This document shows positions 23,364 to 35,700 of a stretch of 64,000 bases of DNA, one piece after another. Source of the stretch: Quillaja saponaria. Taxonomy: Eukaryota > Streptophyta > Magnoliopsida > Fabales > Quillajaceae. The translations under genes were made by a program, and so were the position numbers. The notes under the pieces were generated by a model. The model saw only the letters and a list, made by a program, of their open reading frames with translations, was not told where the DNA came from and made no database searches. Location of the stretch: NCBI GenBank assembly GCA_029379385.1, contig CM055613.1, forward strand, positions 21,797,652 to 21,861,651, in the 5' to 3' direction. Each line of letters starts with the position of its first letter. The first letter of the stretch is position 1.

Positions 23364-25209
23364 TTTACAGAATACATTAGCATGTGTTTAGTTGTTTGGA
23401 GAATTTGGTATTTTGCTAGACCATCAATGTTCCATTCTACTGTGGACTTACCATCAAACTGGACAATATCATGAATAGCATTATTTTCGTACTAAAGATC
23501 TAACGGTTAGGGCCTTGGGTAGTACATTTTAGATGGGGCAATTGGAGTTGTCATTATTCCAATAAAGTTTATTAACTTCTAAATGTGAGTCTTTTCTTGA
23601 TTTTGACTTAGCATGTTGACACTTTTCTTTTCAGATATGTTCAGATTATGTAATTTGTTGACTAATTCATCCACTAAGTTTTTATCATTAATTCTAGATT
23701 CTTTTCTGAATTTCAGATTGACTAATCTGTTGGCTTTATTAGACTCTTTACTAGAAGATCCTGAAGTCTGAGGAATTATTTGTTGAGATGACTTTTCTTG
23801 AATTAGACATTTTTCTATCTTTGAGGACTGTTTTCCTAAGGATTGGAGAAATAAATTTATCTAATTATTTTGGTTGGATATTTCAACCAAGGCACTTGAC
23901 ATGGATGCTTCTTTTGGTATAGCTGAATAAGGATTAGCTATTATTTCTCCTTTAGAATAAGAATGCTGGCCTTTTATGATATTTGTCTATGTAGCTATGC
24001 ATAGAGATCCAGTAATCTCATTCTTTTTCACTAAAAGTTGTATAAAACCATTTATGTTTAATGGTAAATGGGCGTAACGACTCTGTAGAGGATAACATGT
24101 ATACGATGTATCACATTTCAAAGAGTGTTGGTGAATTATCTTTTAAGGGTGATTTTAACCGTAACTCTGAAGGTGTTTCAACTTGGTACTGAGGGTGACT
24201 AACCTGATCTTTGGATTTTATGATTCCCTCAATTACCTATCTCCTTTCAGTTTCAGTGGTAGGAATTGAAGACATAGACCTTCTTCTAGAAGACTCTCCT
24301 AAATTAAGTTTAATCTTTCTGTTTGCAGAGAATTTTATCTCTACATCTCCATCAGTATATTCAATTATTGATTCTAAGTATCTAGACTTTACTTTCTTAG
24401 GAGAAATTCCTTGGTCTATTTTCTAGGTTTCAGGAAGATTTACCTGATCTAAAGTGATTGTCTTAGGCGCCACCATATTTGTCTTAGCTATATTAGCTAT
24501 AAAAAGTGTGGTTTCACCTCATTTTGACTCAATCTTAGCATTAGGAGCCATAGTGTTTATTACCTTGTAATAAATCCTATATATCAGGACTACATTTTCA
24601 GATCCTGGTTGTCAAAACCATGAGACTGAATATTTAGAGTTAATGCATTCATTATGTTTTGATCAGTTAAGGATATTGAAAAATTAGGATAACAACTAAA
24701 GAAGATAGGACCATCACAAAGACTTGATTCTATACATCCTAATAAGGAGTCTCAAAAATTATTATGTCTTATATCCCTAACACATATAAGGGCAGAGGTA
24801 TTTAGTCCAAATCTGGTCAAAGGTTTTACCGCCACTTGAACCATTCCTATATGTAAATATTTAAATTTCTTTCTATGTTCTTTTATTAATTTAGAAGAGA
24901 AGAGTTTAAATGTATTTTGACCTTCCTTTAAGGGAATAGACTCTTCCATAGTTTTGATTATATAGTCTTGTTTTAGACTAAAACTACCTTTCCTATAGAT
25001 TTTCCTATCAGAAGTCTGAGGAAGATTCCAGTTTTGAAGTTCCTTTTTCTATATTTTCTACTAGAATAACTTCTTTATTATTCCTAAACAAGTTATCAGA
25101 ACTAGAACCAGAAGAAGTTTGAAAATCTTCTTAAAATACCAGCCATTTTATCTTCGAGTCAAAGGGGCAAACTGTCAAAGGACTTACTTGAACAGATAGT
25201 TTAAGACTA
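23364..25209 (-). mobile_element. endogenous pararetrovirus copy B (leader, movement protein, capsid start)
   Basis: On the minus strand this fragment reads leader (from 25209), polyprotein start at 25146, movement protein (MEESIPLKEGQNTFKLFSSK from 24949, then HIGMVQVAVKPLTRFGLN), the spacer domain (about 24120-23900) and the first part of capsid, ending at 23364. Stops and frameshifts occur throughout, for example TTGTCAAAACC near 24606 and a shortened capsid N-terminus. The leader lacks about 95 bp present in copy E. It occupies the slot where gypsy RT-integrase should be and lies in inverted orientation to array A, 1.5 kb away. Confidence 0.85.
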
Positions 25210-25257
25210 TTTAGCTTCAACTTTGTCTTTTCTTTTCCATGCTCGAGGATGTGCAAG

Positions 25258-25276
25258 TACAAAGTGGGGGGAAATT
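25258..25276 (+). promoter_or_regulatory. polypurine tract of Athila/Tat-like gypsy
   Basis: AAAGTGGGGGGAAA lies at 25261-25274, immediately before the 3' LTR start at 25277. The upstream ATGCTCGAGGATGTGCAAG is typical of the 3' interior in this lineage. Confidence 0.8.
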
Positions 25277-26753
25277 TGATACACTCATATTATTCTATCT
25301 TTTTAGTACCCTATTCTTAGTCTTTTATGCATATTTTATGTCTTACCTTAGTTTACTTATTTTGCTTTGTGTTTAATAATGTTTTGGAGACATAAAGAGC
25401 ACATGGAGCTAAATGGAGCATTTGAGCATGTAATGGAGCTAAGGACTAGAATGAGCACATTGAGACAAGTCTATGAGTTGATGAAATGCAAATCTTAATT
25501 AAACAAGGAATCCTAGTGGCATAAGGATTTCTATTTGAGGAATCCAACTTTGGCAAGGAATTCTATTATGATTAGCATTGAAAGAAGATCAAATCAGAAT
25601 ATTCAAATTTTGAATAGAATAGAAAGTGCAAATCTAATCTATTAAGGAATTAACTATTAAGTAGGAAAAGATTTTCCTTCTTGTTTAGGAGTCCTTCCCG
25701 CCCTTATACTCTATAAATAGGGAGGTTTAAGTATAATTTAGGTCCCTTTTACACGCATTTTTCTTATTCTTTTCTCTCTAAATTTCATACAATAACAAAA
25801 CATTTTCTTTTTAAGTAATGATGATGCTATCTTAAGTTTCTAGGTCAATTGCAAAAGGTAAGTAACCTTCACTTGTGAAGTTATTATAAGAATATGTTTT
25901 TAAAAGGAAATCTGATGTTATACACGCATACATGTATTCATGTTTTTCTTGGTTAATTGCTTAAGGGTTATATGTTATACACACATGAGTTGTAAAAGTA
26001 GCACTTGAATTAAATCTAATTTTACTTGTGTATTAATTGTTTAGAATCAATTACACTTATCTAGTTCGTAATGCTTTCACATAATTAAATCCATAATAAT
26101 TGATGAGGGTTATTATGTGATTAGTGTTAGTTATTCCACTTGACCTAATTAGTAAATAGGTAAGGATAGGTAGGAAAGATTTGTTTCCATGGTTGATTTA
26201 CATGCATATATGTATATTCATATTGGTATTTTTTTTTCTTTTTAATGATTAATAGCTCATGAATCTTGCTGAAGCTTGTTTACAGTTGAATCTTATAAAT
26301 CCTTGATTGTTTGCTAAGTTTACTAGTTTCTGCCAAAACTTGTTTTTCACATTCATAATTTAATTTTCTTGTTTTGCTTGCTTACTTAGCTATTTTAATT
26401 TTAATTTAGATCAAAGATCAACACCGTATTTATTTATTTTGCTGTTTTGAGTGCATATTAGTTAGTTTGCATATTTATAGCATATTATCATCACAATTTG
26501 TTTTAGCACTCCATTCATTGCTATACATATGTTTTTTGCTTGATATTTCTTGCATTAGTTTAATTTACTTGTATTGTTTATTACAGTATTCTTCTTAGGA
26601 TTTACACTTGAACTTGTTGTACTCTTTTTCTTTGATTCAAGTTAATTAAATAAGAACTACTTGCTTGAGTTGAATTTAATTAAATTTAAATAAGAACTAC
26701 TTGCTTGTTGTGCTCTTACTATACTATAAATATAGTTAATTTGATAAACATCA
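25277..26753 (+). repeat. 3' LTR of Athila/Tat-like gypsy (~1477 bp)
   Basis: It is a direct copy of 12563-14041, starting TGATACACTCATATTATTC and ending near AAACATCA. TATA-like CTATAAATAGGGAGG is at about 25709. Point differences and two large complementary indels relative to the 5' LTR indicate an old insertion. I could not identify a clear target-site duplication. Confidence 0.87.
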
Positions 26754-27989
26754 ATGACTGATAATTGCAATCGAGTAATAGTGAAATTACATAGAGAGAG
26801 AGAGACTCTGTAACTTGTCGTAAAAATGTAGAAGTCAGAGTTAAGGGGTATTTTGTGAAAATAAAAAAGAGAGAAGTAAGAAAAAATAAAAAAATAGTCT
26901 TGTTTTAATGCTGTTTTTAGTTCTGTCAACCATGAGGCTTGGAAAATGGTTAAGAAAAGTGACTTAGAATGTTTTTCTAAAGTGGGGTTGTGTATCAAAC
27001 CTGTACCTTGATGTCATGAGATTAAAAACGAAGAATTTTGTGAGTTTATTTTGAATGAAGGGCATGTTGGAGCTATTAGACTACTGCTAGGTTCTTGCAG
27101 TACTGCAAATGTGTTCTAGTCGGTCTAGCAGACTTTTTTCGGGGGGTTGTGATTTAAAATATCTTAGGACCTCTAAATAAGAGTTTTCTAATAATCTAGG
27201 AGTATTGGAAATAGTTTCTTAAAACCAAGAACTGTATATGTGTACCTAGTTTGGTGTAACCTGGTTTTAGAAATGTTAGTGGCCAAATTGGATGTTGGAG
27301 CCTGAAGTTAAATGGTAGAGGAGTCTTATAGCTATCCTTTTGATCTTTTTTTTGGTTAGTTTGAAGGTATGGAAGTGTGGTTCCACAACCAGACAATAGT
27401 TGTGAAGATGGCTACTTTTGGGACATCTTAGAGATAAAATTTAGAGAAGTCACCTAAAGGAAAGTTGTAGCTGACATCTTAAAGGTGTTGTTTCAACCTT
27501 TCCCCTAACCTATAAAATTGAGTAGCATAAATTGAAAAGGAAAGTTAAAGCAAAGGAAGAAAACTTGCATTTATTGGCTTGAAGATAAGGCAAATGGATG
27601 TTTGTTTCCTTAAATTAAGTTTTTGTGTATGTCTGTGTAAGTAGTTATTAATTTTACCCCAATATATTCTTCAACAAAGCTACATGATTTCTGTTAAAAA
27701 GTTATATATTTAAATTTGATGGAAACTTACATGTTTTGGTGCTGAGATGGTTGAAGTGTTATGTGATCATCACGAGTACTTTGGTACATACAGTTTCAGG
27801 CTTAGCTCTATACCTCTATACATACAGTTTAAGGACTAAGTTAGGACATCTCGATAGAAGGGATTCCCACATGAGTCATGACTTTCTAGCCCTGATCAAG
27901 CTTGAATTCCTTATTTAAGATAACATAAAGCAACCATGAAGCACTTGCATAAGAAAAATGAGTTCATTTCTGCCACTTTGGCTTAATTA
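26754..27989. other. intergenic, no feature recognised
   Basis: It contains a short GA microsatellite (about 26794-26808) and no convincing coding frame on either strand. The open frames at 26657-26998 and 27196-27396 (minus) have no recognisable motif. Confidence 0.4.
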
Positions 27990-29505
27990 CACACCATGAT
28001 CCTTTTAAATGATTTGCAGCACTACTTAGGTCAAAGAGATGGTGACTAAGATAACATAAAATTTGAGCTTCTCCTAACCTTACAAAACTCAATATTTCCA
28101 GAGGAGCAATGGTTTGAAAGTTACAAAGAAATGCTTGGTTTCTTTCTCCATTGGTAATAACTACAAAGATGAAGTTTCGTGTGATGTTGCAACCATTAAT
28201 GCATGTCATCCACTGCTCAGAAGACCTTGGCGATATGATTGAATGGTGTCACGTGATGGTTTAAAAATACTTACTCATTTGTCAAGGATTGTTTTCGGAT
28301 TATTTTAGCTCCCTCAAAGCTGAATTGAAAGATTTCAAGGAGGTTGTTAATTCTTTTCTAACATGTTCACAACTAAAGCAAGTTTTGGCTAAGAAAGACG
28401 AGATACATGTTTTCTTGGTAGTCTACAACAACTCAACAAGCACCATGTCATGAGTTTTTGTTGCCTTTGTTAGAACAATTTAAGGATGTAATACCTGATG
28501 AGATTTCTATGATTTGCCACCAATTAGGAACATTCAACATTGTATTGATCTTGTCCCAAGAGCTGCCCTACCTAATAAAGTGGCCTATCAAATGAATCTG
28601 ATTCAACAAGCTGAATTACAACAGGAAATGGATGATTTAATAACTAAAGGGTTGATTCAAGAAAGTAAGAGCCTTGTGATGTTTCAACTTTTCTAGTACC
28701 AAAGAAGGATGGTTCATATGTGTGTCAATAGTAGAGCCATCAACAAGAATACCATTAAGTATCAATTTCCTATTCCAAGATTGGACAATTTACTTAACCA
28801 ACATCACGGTGCTAAGGTGTTCTCAAAAATCGATCTCCGAAGTGGTTATCACCAAATCTTCATGAGAGAATGAGATGAAAGGAAAACAACATTCAAAACT
28901 TGAAAGTGACTTTATGAACCAAATGCAATTTGGGCTTTCAAATGAACCAAGTACTTTCTTGAGATTGACAGATGTTCTCACACTATACTTTGACGACATT
29001 CTGGTTTATAGTAAATCTTTGCAAGATCATTTGAACCATCTAATAAGTGTTTTTCAAACCTTGAGGGAACAAAGACTTTTTTCTAACTTGCAAAAATGTC
29101 ATTTCATTATAGATAACCTTATTTTCTTGGGTCATGTAGTGTCTAACGCAGGAATAAAGATGGATCCTAGCAAGGTGAAAGCAATAGAAAGTTGTCCAAT
29201 TCCTAAAACTATTCATGATGTACAAATCGTCCATGGGATGATCTCTTTCTATAGGAGGTTTACAAAGCATTTCAGCACTTTAGTAACTCCTATCACCGAA
29301 TACCTTAAGGGAGGAATTTTCAAATGGACCAAGGAAGCCAAAGAAAGCTTTAATCTTATCAAGAGGAAGATAACCATAGTCCCATTCTAATACTTACAAA
29401 TTTCAACAAAGTCCCATTCTAATCTAATCAAGGGAGTATATCGTGACGCATCTAATGTGGAAATTGGAGTTGTACTCAGCCTCGAAAAGAGAACCATTGC
29501 TTGAA
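27990..29505 (+). pseudogene. second gypsy (chromovirus-like): protease end, RT, start of RNase H
   Basis: Frames with stops read LVSFSIGNNYKDEVSCDVAT (about 28137-28196) and RRPWRYD (about 28219-28239), the end of the protease region. The RT start includes IDLVPRAALPNKVAYQMN (about 28541-28594) and LQQEMDDLITKGLIQES. Then come [19 protein letters not shown] text (about 28828-28870), YFDDILVYSKSLQDHL (28987-29034), CHFIIDNLIFLGHVVSNAG, and FYRRFTKHFS (about 29250). Between the two RT halves about 30 codons around the conserved MPFGL box are altered or missing. RNase H is only begun (about 29440-29500). The element is interrupted and resumes with integrase at 37965. Confidence 0.85.
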
Positions 29506-31156
29506 TTGACTTTTTAAATCTTTTTGCACAAAGATAAACAAGTTTAAAATATTTAAAAATCAGTTTGAGAAGTTGTTTAAATCAGCAAAAGACTTACTGA
29601 AAACTGTGAGTGCAACTAAAAATAATAAATTGCAGACTATATGCAAATTTGCAAATCACTTGAACAATTTATTCAAATAACAAAATACAAAGTATAAATG
29701 CTTTAAGTCAAATCAAACTTTGTAATAAGCAGAGACTATATAAAATCAAGTTTTGATAAGCGCTTACTAGTAAGTTATCAGTTTCAACTTAGATTATTGT
29801 TCAAATAAACTATGTTGAAGACTTGCACAATTATAGAGAAATTGAATGACAGAGCAAGAATATAAAAAGATAATTATGAACATAAGCAGTTCTATTGGTT
29901 CATCATTAACGATGCCTATGTCCAGTCTTCCATGTTCACTCCTTGAAAAATTCTACAAATTCTATTGTACTCTTACAAACAGTGGAATGAGAGCAACTTT
30001 CTCATGGTTTAGGATCTTCACTTGACCCAAGGGATACCTTCTTTACTTTAGATTTTCACTCGACCTAGAATATACCTTTCCCTAACAATTTTAGGTTTTT
30101 ACTCAACTTATGAGATACCTTCCCATTTGCCCTTTCCTTTTCCCTTCTCTCGAGTTTGGATATGAGCACAAGACTCTTTTACAGGCATAGGCTCCAAGGG
30201 TGATCTTTTCAACGAGATAGATAATGGAGATTTTGGCTCTAAGAGTAATACAAGATTTTGAAGGTTAGAAGAACAAAGTGCTTGACTTTTTTTTATTTAA
30301 CTCTCTTTGATTCAATGTTTTCTATCCTTACCTTGATCCTCTTTATATAGATCTTGGAATTATGACCTTTGTAGTGTAGTCCGTGTGAGTTTATGGATTC
30401 TTCCTTGATCAAAGGCTTGTGATAGTCTAGGAATCTTGAAGATTTTCTAATCATTTGAGTAGTACTCCATTTTGCATAAATTGGGCTTAATCAAAATATA
30501 AATTCTTCTTGATAGATAATCTAGTCGTTGTAACATTCCTCAAATGTCTGCTTTTGCATTGATTTGCTTTGGCTTCATGTAAAATTTGACTTTCCAAATT
30601 TAGACTTCACAACTTCACTTAGTTTCTTGTGTATCATATATAGTTTCATGCATAATAGAAGCAGTTTCACGAACATCTGATAGAAATATGATACAAGGAG
30701 AATATACTTTGTCCAAGTATAAGTATTAGTACATAAGTGATTTATTCATTAATTCATATACTAATTTTCATAAAGAGTAGTAATAATATTTCTCAGAATA
30801 TTTTCATTTAAGTTTAGCTAACTTAATTTGAAACTCAGATAATATTTATACATACTCATGTCCATAATTGAGCACTTATGCTTAAAAAAGAATAAGTTGT
30901 CTCCAATTTGAAATCAACATTAGTTCGGAAAATAGGTATATTCATGCAATTCAATTATTCAACTTAGGAAAGTATCAATTATGGAATTAGCAAAAAGACT
31001 ACTTTCCATTAATCACCCATACTAGGTTAAAGTTATTCTTCAAAGCATACCAAAAATGATGGTACGCGTATCCCAATGTATTTTAAGAAACATTCCTAAT
31101 TAAATTTTGAATATTTCATGGATATTAAATCAATCATAAATAATTTACTTAAATTA

Positions 31157-31244
31157 TGAAAACCTTTCAAAAATAAGTAAAAAAATATTTCCATAAATCA
31201 TGAAAACCTTTCAAAAATAAATAAAAAAATATTTCCATAAATCA
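31157..31244 (+). repeat. 44-bp tandem duplication
   Basis: TGAAAACCTTTCAAAAATAA-type units start at 31157 and 31201 with one mismatch. Period 44, AT-rich. Confidence 0.8.
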
Positions 31245-31264
31245 TGTATTGACCCATTTTCTCA

Positions 31265-31440
31265 TTGAGCGAAAGGTACGAAATAAATCTGATTTCTTTT
31301 TGGATCAAAAGTACTGTTTTTTCCTCTTTCTCTATCCCTATCCCGTAGGTATAGCATTTGAATCAATAGAGAACCCTTTCTTCTGTATCTGTATGAATCG
31401 ATATTATTCCATTCCAATTCCTTCTCGTAGGTATAGCAGT
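31265..31440 (+). other. possible plastid-derived fragment (tentative)
   Basis: This patch differs in texture from its AT-rich surroundings. The part from TTTTTGGATCAAAAGTACTG through CTATCCCTATCCCGTAGG to ATTATTCCATTCCAATTCC resembles non-coding plastid inverted-repeat sequence from memory. The similarity is from recall only. Confidence 0.25.
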
Positions 31441-32099
31441 TTATGCCTTCATATCTCATAACCAAACATGATATGAATAACGATAAGTTTGTGAACACAC
31501 TTGTTATCATCAAAATCAATAAGGGAATAACCTTGGTGCTAACAATCTCCCGCTTTTTGATAATGACAATGCAAACATTTTTTTTTTTGCCCAAACTTTT
31601 CTAGGACCTGGGCCAGTCCTTTAGATTTTATTAATTTTCAAAGAAAAAACTATAGTCTAAGCCAAAACTTACAAGAATTCAAGCAACCTAAACTTGGAAT
31701 TCTATCCCATTACAATAAAACAAAACAAAATAAAAAACCAAGTTTTCAAAAGTATAAATTTGGGATACTATCCCATTAGATAATCAACTTAAAGCTATGA
31801 TTTTGAAATTACCCTAATGTAAGGAACCTGTTCCTTGTCTAAAAGGAGAAGCCCACGAAGGTGTGCAGAGAAGCTACTAGACGAAGACCAAATAAAATTA
31901 ACCTTTCTACCCTAAGTTTCATTTTCCAAGCTATCAATAACTGCATTCGTTTCTCTATAACAATAGGAGATCGAAATGTTGTATATATCAATCAACTTTA
32001 TTATTAACTCACGAAATTTCACATGAAGCTTCCATAATGGATTAATTTTCTTAGTGACACAATGCGTAAAAGCCATGAATCAGTATTAACAATGATGTT

Positions 32100-32885
32100 A
32101 ACTAATGCTTATAAAACACATAAGTACCAAGTGCAACCAACATATCACTTGAAGAATTTCTAATTATACCCCCTGTTGCTACCTCCTCGAGATTATCTCG
32201 GGAGCACCCATCACAATTTAATTTAACTAAAGAAAAAAGAGGGGGCTGCCACCTTAAAATTACAACTTTCTTTAAAAACATGCAGCTTTGAATCCAGAAT
32301 GGCAAGAATCTGAGTTGATAAGAATCTTTAAAGTTAAGTTTAACTTTACCTTTCAAGGCAGTTACCGGCCTTATGATTTTCACCAAGCTCATTGATATAT
32401 TGTCATACTTCGCATTATGGGCTTTCCAAATCTGCCATATAATCATTGATATATCCTACAAAATAGTTAATACCAGTATGTCACCATAATCTAACCATCT
32501 TGTGCACTGATGTGATGACGAAGGACATATCAAAGCAGTGAAAGAAGAATTTCCAAACTTCTATGGAAATTTTGGAAGATATAAATAAGTGTTGATTTGT
32601 TTCTATATCAAGATTAGTGCAACATCGACAACAAAAAGCTAATGAAATTTTAAATCTCACTACATTACAGTCCAAAGCAAGAAAATCATACCATAATTTC
32701 CAGAAAAAGATTGATACCTTAATAAAATCATGCCATGAATTAACTAACCACGGCTGCAAGTTATAGGTTTGTGTAATAACACTCCACGCTGATGAAATAG
32801 AGAAAGAACCTCCCTTATCTTCAATCCACACCAACACATCATCATAATTACCAATCCGCAGTTCAATCAATCTTTTTTGCACTAT
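32100..32885 (-). pseudogene. LINE ORF2: zf-RVT-like domain and RNase H-like end
   Basis: Minus strand 32882-32481 is open and contains DKGGSFSISSAWSVI and WKLWYDFLALDCNVV, then a Cys-rich patch LAFCCRCCTNLDIETNQHLF, the zf-RVT pattern found after plant LINE RT. From 32446 it reads IWQIWKAHNAKYDN and later VKLNCDGCSRDNLEEVATGG (about 32228-32169), the start of an RNase H-like fold with its first Asp (NCDG). The frame ends about 32100, before a complete RNase H. Confidence 0.8.
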
Positions 32886-33084
32886 CCTCAGTATTAGCTA
32901 TTTATCTTTCTCCAATAGATGGAAATAATCATATAGTTTGCAAGTGAACTAGGTGATTTAGCATTTCTTCAACAAGCAAATATACTAGCCGAAGCTCACA
33001 CCATGTATCATACCAAAAGCTAATCTGCCCCTTTCCCACATTGGAGATACATTTGTAAGAGTTGCTCACATTGGATGCACCTTA

Positions 33085-34340
33085 CTACAGTACTTGGCCA
33101 ATATGAACCATGCCCATAGAGAATGACCTTTCCATAAATTGAACCAAAGTTTCATTGAGAATGCCCGAGACATGTCCTGTTGATAATCTAATACCAAGTC
33201 CTCCTTCTTGAATAGGGCGACAAATGGTTTTCCAAGAACACTGATAGAATTTTTTGTGGCCATCCTTTGCCCCCCAAAAGAATTTAGCTAATGCACTCTC
33301 CATTTTAATCAAAACAGATTTAGGAGGATCCAGAGCACTCAACAAGTATAACAGTATTGAATTAAGCACATGTTTTACTAAAACTAACCTGCTACCTTGA
33401 GACAAAAAATTGGAAGACCAAGAGGAGATCCTCAATTGAATCTTAGATACCATGTTAGTAAATAAAGAAACTCTTACGCCCCACAAAGATAGGACAGCCA
33501 AGATAAGTCACCATAAAATTTTTATGAGTGAAACCCGTACCCTTCTTGATGATTCTTAGGCATTGAGGAGAAGCTTTAGTACTTGTTAGAAAACAACTCT
33601 TTTGTCTATACACCAATTGGCCATATACTTTTCCAAAAATGCAATTAAACTCTCACAAGAACGTTTTTTACCATTAGAAAATATGATAGTATCATCTGCA
33701 AATAAGAGGTGTGATATTTTAGGAAAGCCCATACAGTAGTAATAATCAACATTACCTGATTCCATAATTTGATTAAGTCCTCAACTTAAAACTTCAGCAG
33801 CTAGAAGAAACAAAAGAGGATGTAATGATCTCCTTGATGAAGGATTCTTGAAGGCTTAAAGAAACCCACAAAGTTGCCATTCACTAGCACGGAATACGAT
33901 GAACTAGAAACCATGAGCCAAATCAGATCAATCCAATATTCACAAAATCCAAATTTCCTTAGAACCGAAAATAAAAAGAACCAATTAACCCGATCATATG
34001 CCTTTGCCATGTCTAATTTGAAAATGGTGTTGCAACCAGGTCTAACTCTTGAGCCAAGGCCACATTTTCTTTGATTCTTCTTCCTCTCATGAATCCACTC
34101 GGTTCTTATGATATTAGGAGAGTTAAAATAGGGGATAACCAATTAACTAGTATCTGGGATATGATTTTGGAAGTAAAAGTGCATAAGCTAATGGGTCTTA
34201 GATCATTGAATGATTGAGAAGAGTCCACCTTAAGCAATAGAGTATGACCATGCTGCTTATAAATTTAGAAAGCTCACCTCGAACAAAGAAATATTGAATA
34301 GCACTTGTCACATCATTAGCTACAATCTCCCAACAAGAAT
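33085..34340 (-). pseudogene. LINE ORF2: reverse transcriptase
   Basis: Minus-strand reading: FKLDMAKAYDRVNWFFLFSV (34022-33963), then LIWLMVSSSSYSVLVNGNFV and ILHQGD, the LINE RT core. The catalytic box reads LFADDTIIFSNGK around 33705-33667, in a frame shifted from the flanks. It continues with LSALDPPKSVLIKMESALAK (about 33349-33290) and FFWGAKDGHKKFY (33288-33250), then WKTICRPIQEGGLGIRL. A 30-bp tandem duplication lies upstream at 34371-34430. Confidence 0.85.
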
Positions 34341-34370
34341 TGAAAAAATAGCCATTGAACCCAGGAGACC

Positions 34371-34430
34371 AGCTGCACTATTTTTATCTAACTGTCTCAC
34401 AGCTGCACTATTTTTATCTAACTGTCTCAC
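34371..34430 (-). repeat. 30-bp tandem duplication in LINE ORF2
   Basis: AGCTGCACTATTTTTATCTA... (30 bp) is perfectly repeated at 34371 and 34401, adding ten codons between endonuclease and RT. The perfect identity suggests a recent event. Confidence 0.9.
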
Positions 34431-34939
34431 TGCCTCTTTTATTTCATCCTCTTTAGAGAATTTACTCAGATTGCTATTAATATCTTTAGTTACCAATGAT
34501 GGAATGCAATCAAGGAAAAAGAGATCCAGGGTATTACCTTCATTTTAAAACAGGTGCATAAAATGTTCAATTGTTGACTTCTCAATATCTGCCTTTTAAT
34601 TAATATCTGCCTTCATTTAAACAGGTCCTTTTTGCTTTGATTGAAGTGAGGAAAAATTTATTACATCTTTCACCTTCCTTGAGTCATTTCACTAAGGACT
34701 TTTGCCTTCAAATTCCTCCTCAATGTTAAGATCCTCTTCTAATAGTGCTTCAGCTCTACTTAGATCATCCAATGTCACATCACCCTATCAACTACTTGCT
34801 TAATATTGGGAACAACCTCTTCAGCAATTTTTGCTTTATCCGGAATACAACCAAAAACTTCTTTGTTCCAAACCCTCAAAGCCTTTTTCAATTGATTTAA
34901 TTTGGCACCCAAAACATACATTAGATTACCAATTAATGG

Positions 34940-35700
34940 CCCATCCTAGGAGTTCTGAACTATAGTCAAGAACTAATTATGGCAATTCCATACATTAAGA
35001 AAATGAAAAGGAGCTTTAAATGAAATTTCTTCTCCATGAACTTCTACTTTCAAAGGATTATGATCTGAATACTTCCTGTTAAGCTGTGTGACATGAAAAT
35101 CCATATTAATCCAACAAGAATTAATTAAGAAATGGTCTAACCTTTTCAAAATTCTTTCCAAACCCTCTTGCTTATTGGTCCATGTGAATCGATACCCTGA
35201 ATATGCCATTTCATGTAGATCACAAAAAGTTAAAGTACCCATAAATCATAAGCTGCATTAAAATTAAAACGAGTTCTAGGACCATTTATCTCTTCTTGAG
35301 AAAGAACACAATTAAAGTCTCCACCTATTAACTAGCCATTTGAATCAACAAGGTTACTAACGTTCATCAAATTAGTCCACAAATCCATTCTTTCCACCCT
35401 ATTGCATTTTGGATATATAAAAAGTAAGAAACATAGAATTACCTATATTCGGGTGCTTAACTTGCAATGACACTTGCTGCCTTGAATTCAAAACTTCCAA
35501 ACAAGTAATAATATCATCCCAAAACAGCCATAAATTATTATCTAAATTAGATAACAAATTCGAAAAGCCACATAAATTGGCAAGTGAATCCAAATTTTCC
35601 AAAGGACATTTAGGTTCAGAAATAATCACCATGGTACATTTGTGCAATCCTAATTCCTTTAACGTTACAGTAAATAAGATTAATCATTTGGAAGTTGAAG
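34940..35700 (-). pseudogene. LINE ORF2: apurinic endonuclease domain
   Basis: The endonuclease nicks target DNA to prime reverse transcription. Minus-strand reading: VIISEPKCPLENLDSLANLC (35629-35570), a shifted middle with GGDFNCVLSQEEI-type text near 35330-35290, then MAYSGYRFTWTNKQEGLERI (35207-35148), RLDHFLINSCW and RKYSDHNPLKVEV (35078-35040). The SDHNPL motif carries the conserved Asp-His pair. One or two frameshifts separate the pieces. Confidence 0.82.

Larger units (their letters stand above)
12563..26753 (+). mobile_element. Ty3/gypsy retrotransposon (Athila/Tat-like) with EPRV insertions
   Basis: It is bounded by two direct LTRs (12563-14041 and 25277-26753) that share TGATACACTCATA starts, TATA regions and 3' ends. 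A degenerate tRNA-Asp primer site follows the 5' LTR and a purine tract precedes the 3' LTR. Internal gypsy sequence is gag (14131-15428), gag C-terminus, protease and RT start (21866-23363), and a short 3' tail (25210-25276). EPRV array A sits inside gag. EPRV copy B occupies the place of most of RT, RNase H and integrase. Confidence 0.9.
29506..31545 (-). repeat. SIRE/Maximus-like copia LTR, probably 3' LTR
   Basis: On the minus strand, CAAAAAGCGGGAGATTGT leads into TGTTAGCACCAAGG at 31545. Such a purine tract next to an LTR starting TGTTAGCACC resembles the 3' end of SIRE-type copia elements. The segment runs to the gypsy break at about 29505. The length (~2 kb) is long for one LTR, so it may include another insertion. 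No coding frame is supported. Confidence 0.45.

Noticed and set aside
32102..32446. separate host RNase H gene
   Set aside because: It is contiguous with LINE ORF2 (RT, zf-RVT-like domain, RNase H-like end) on the same strand.
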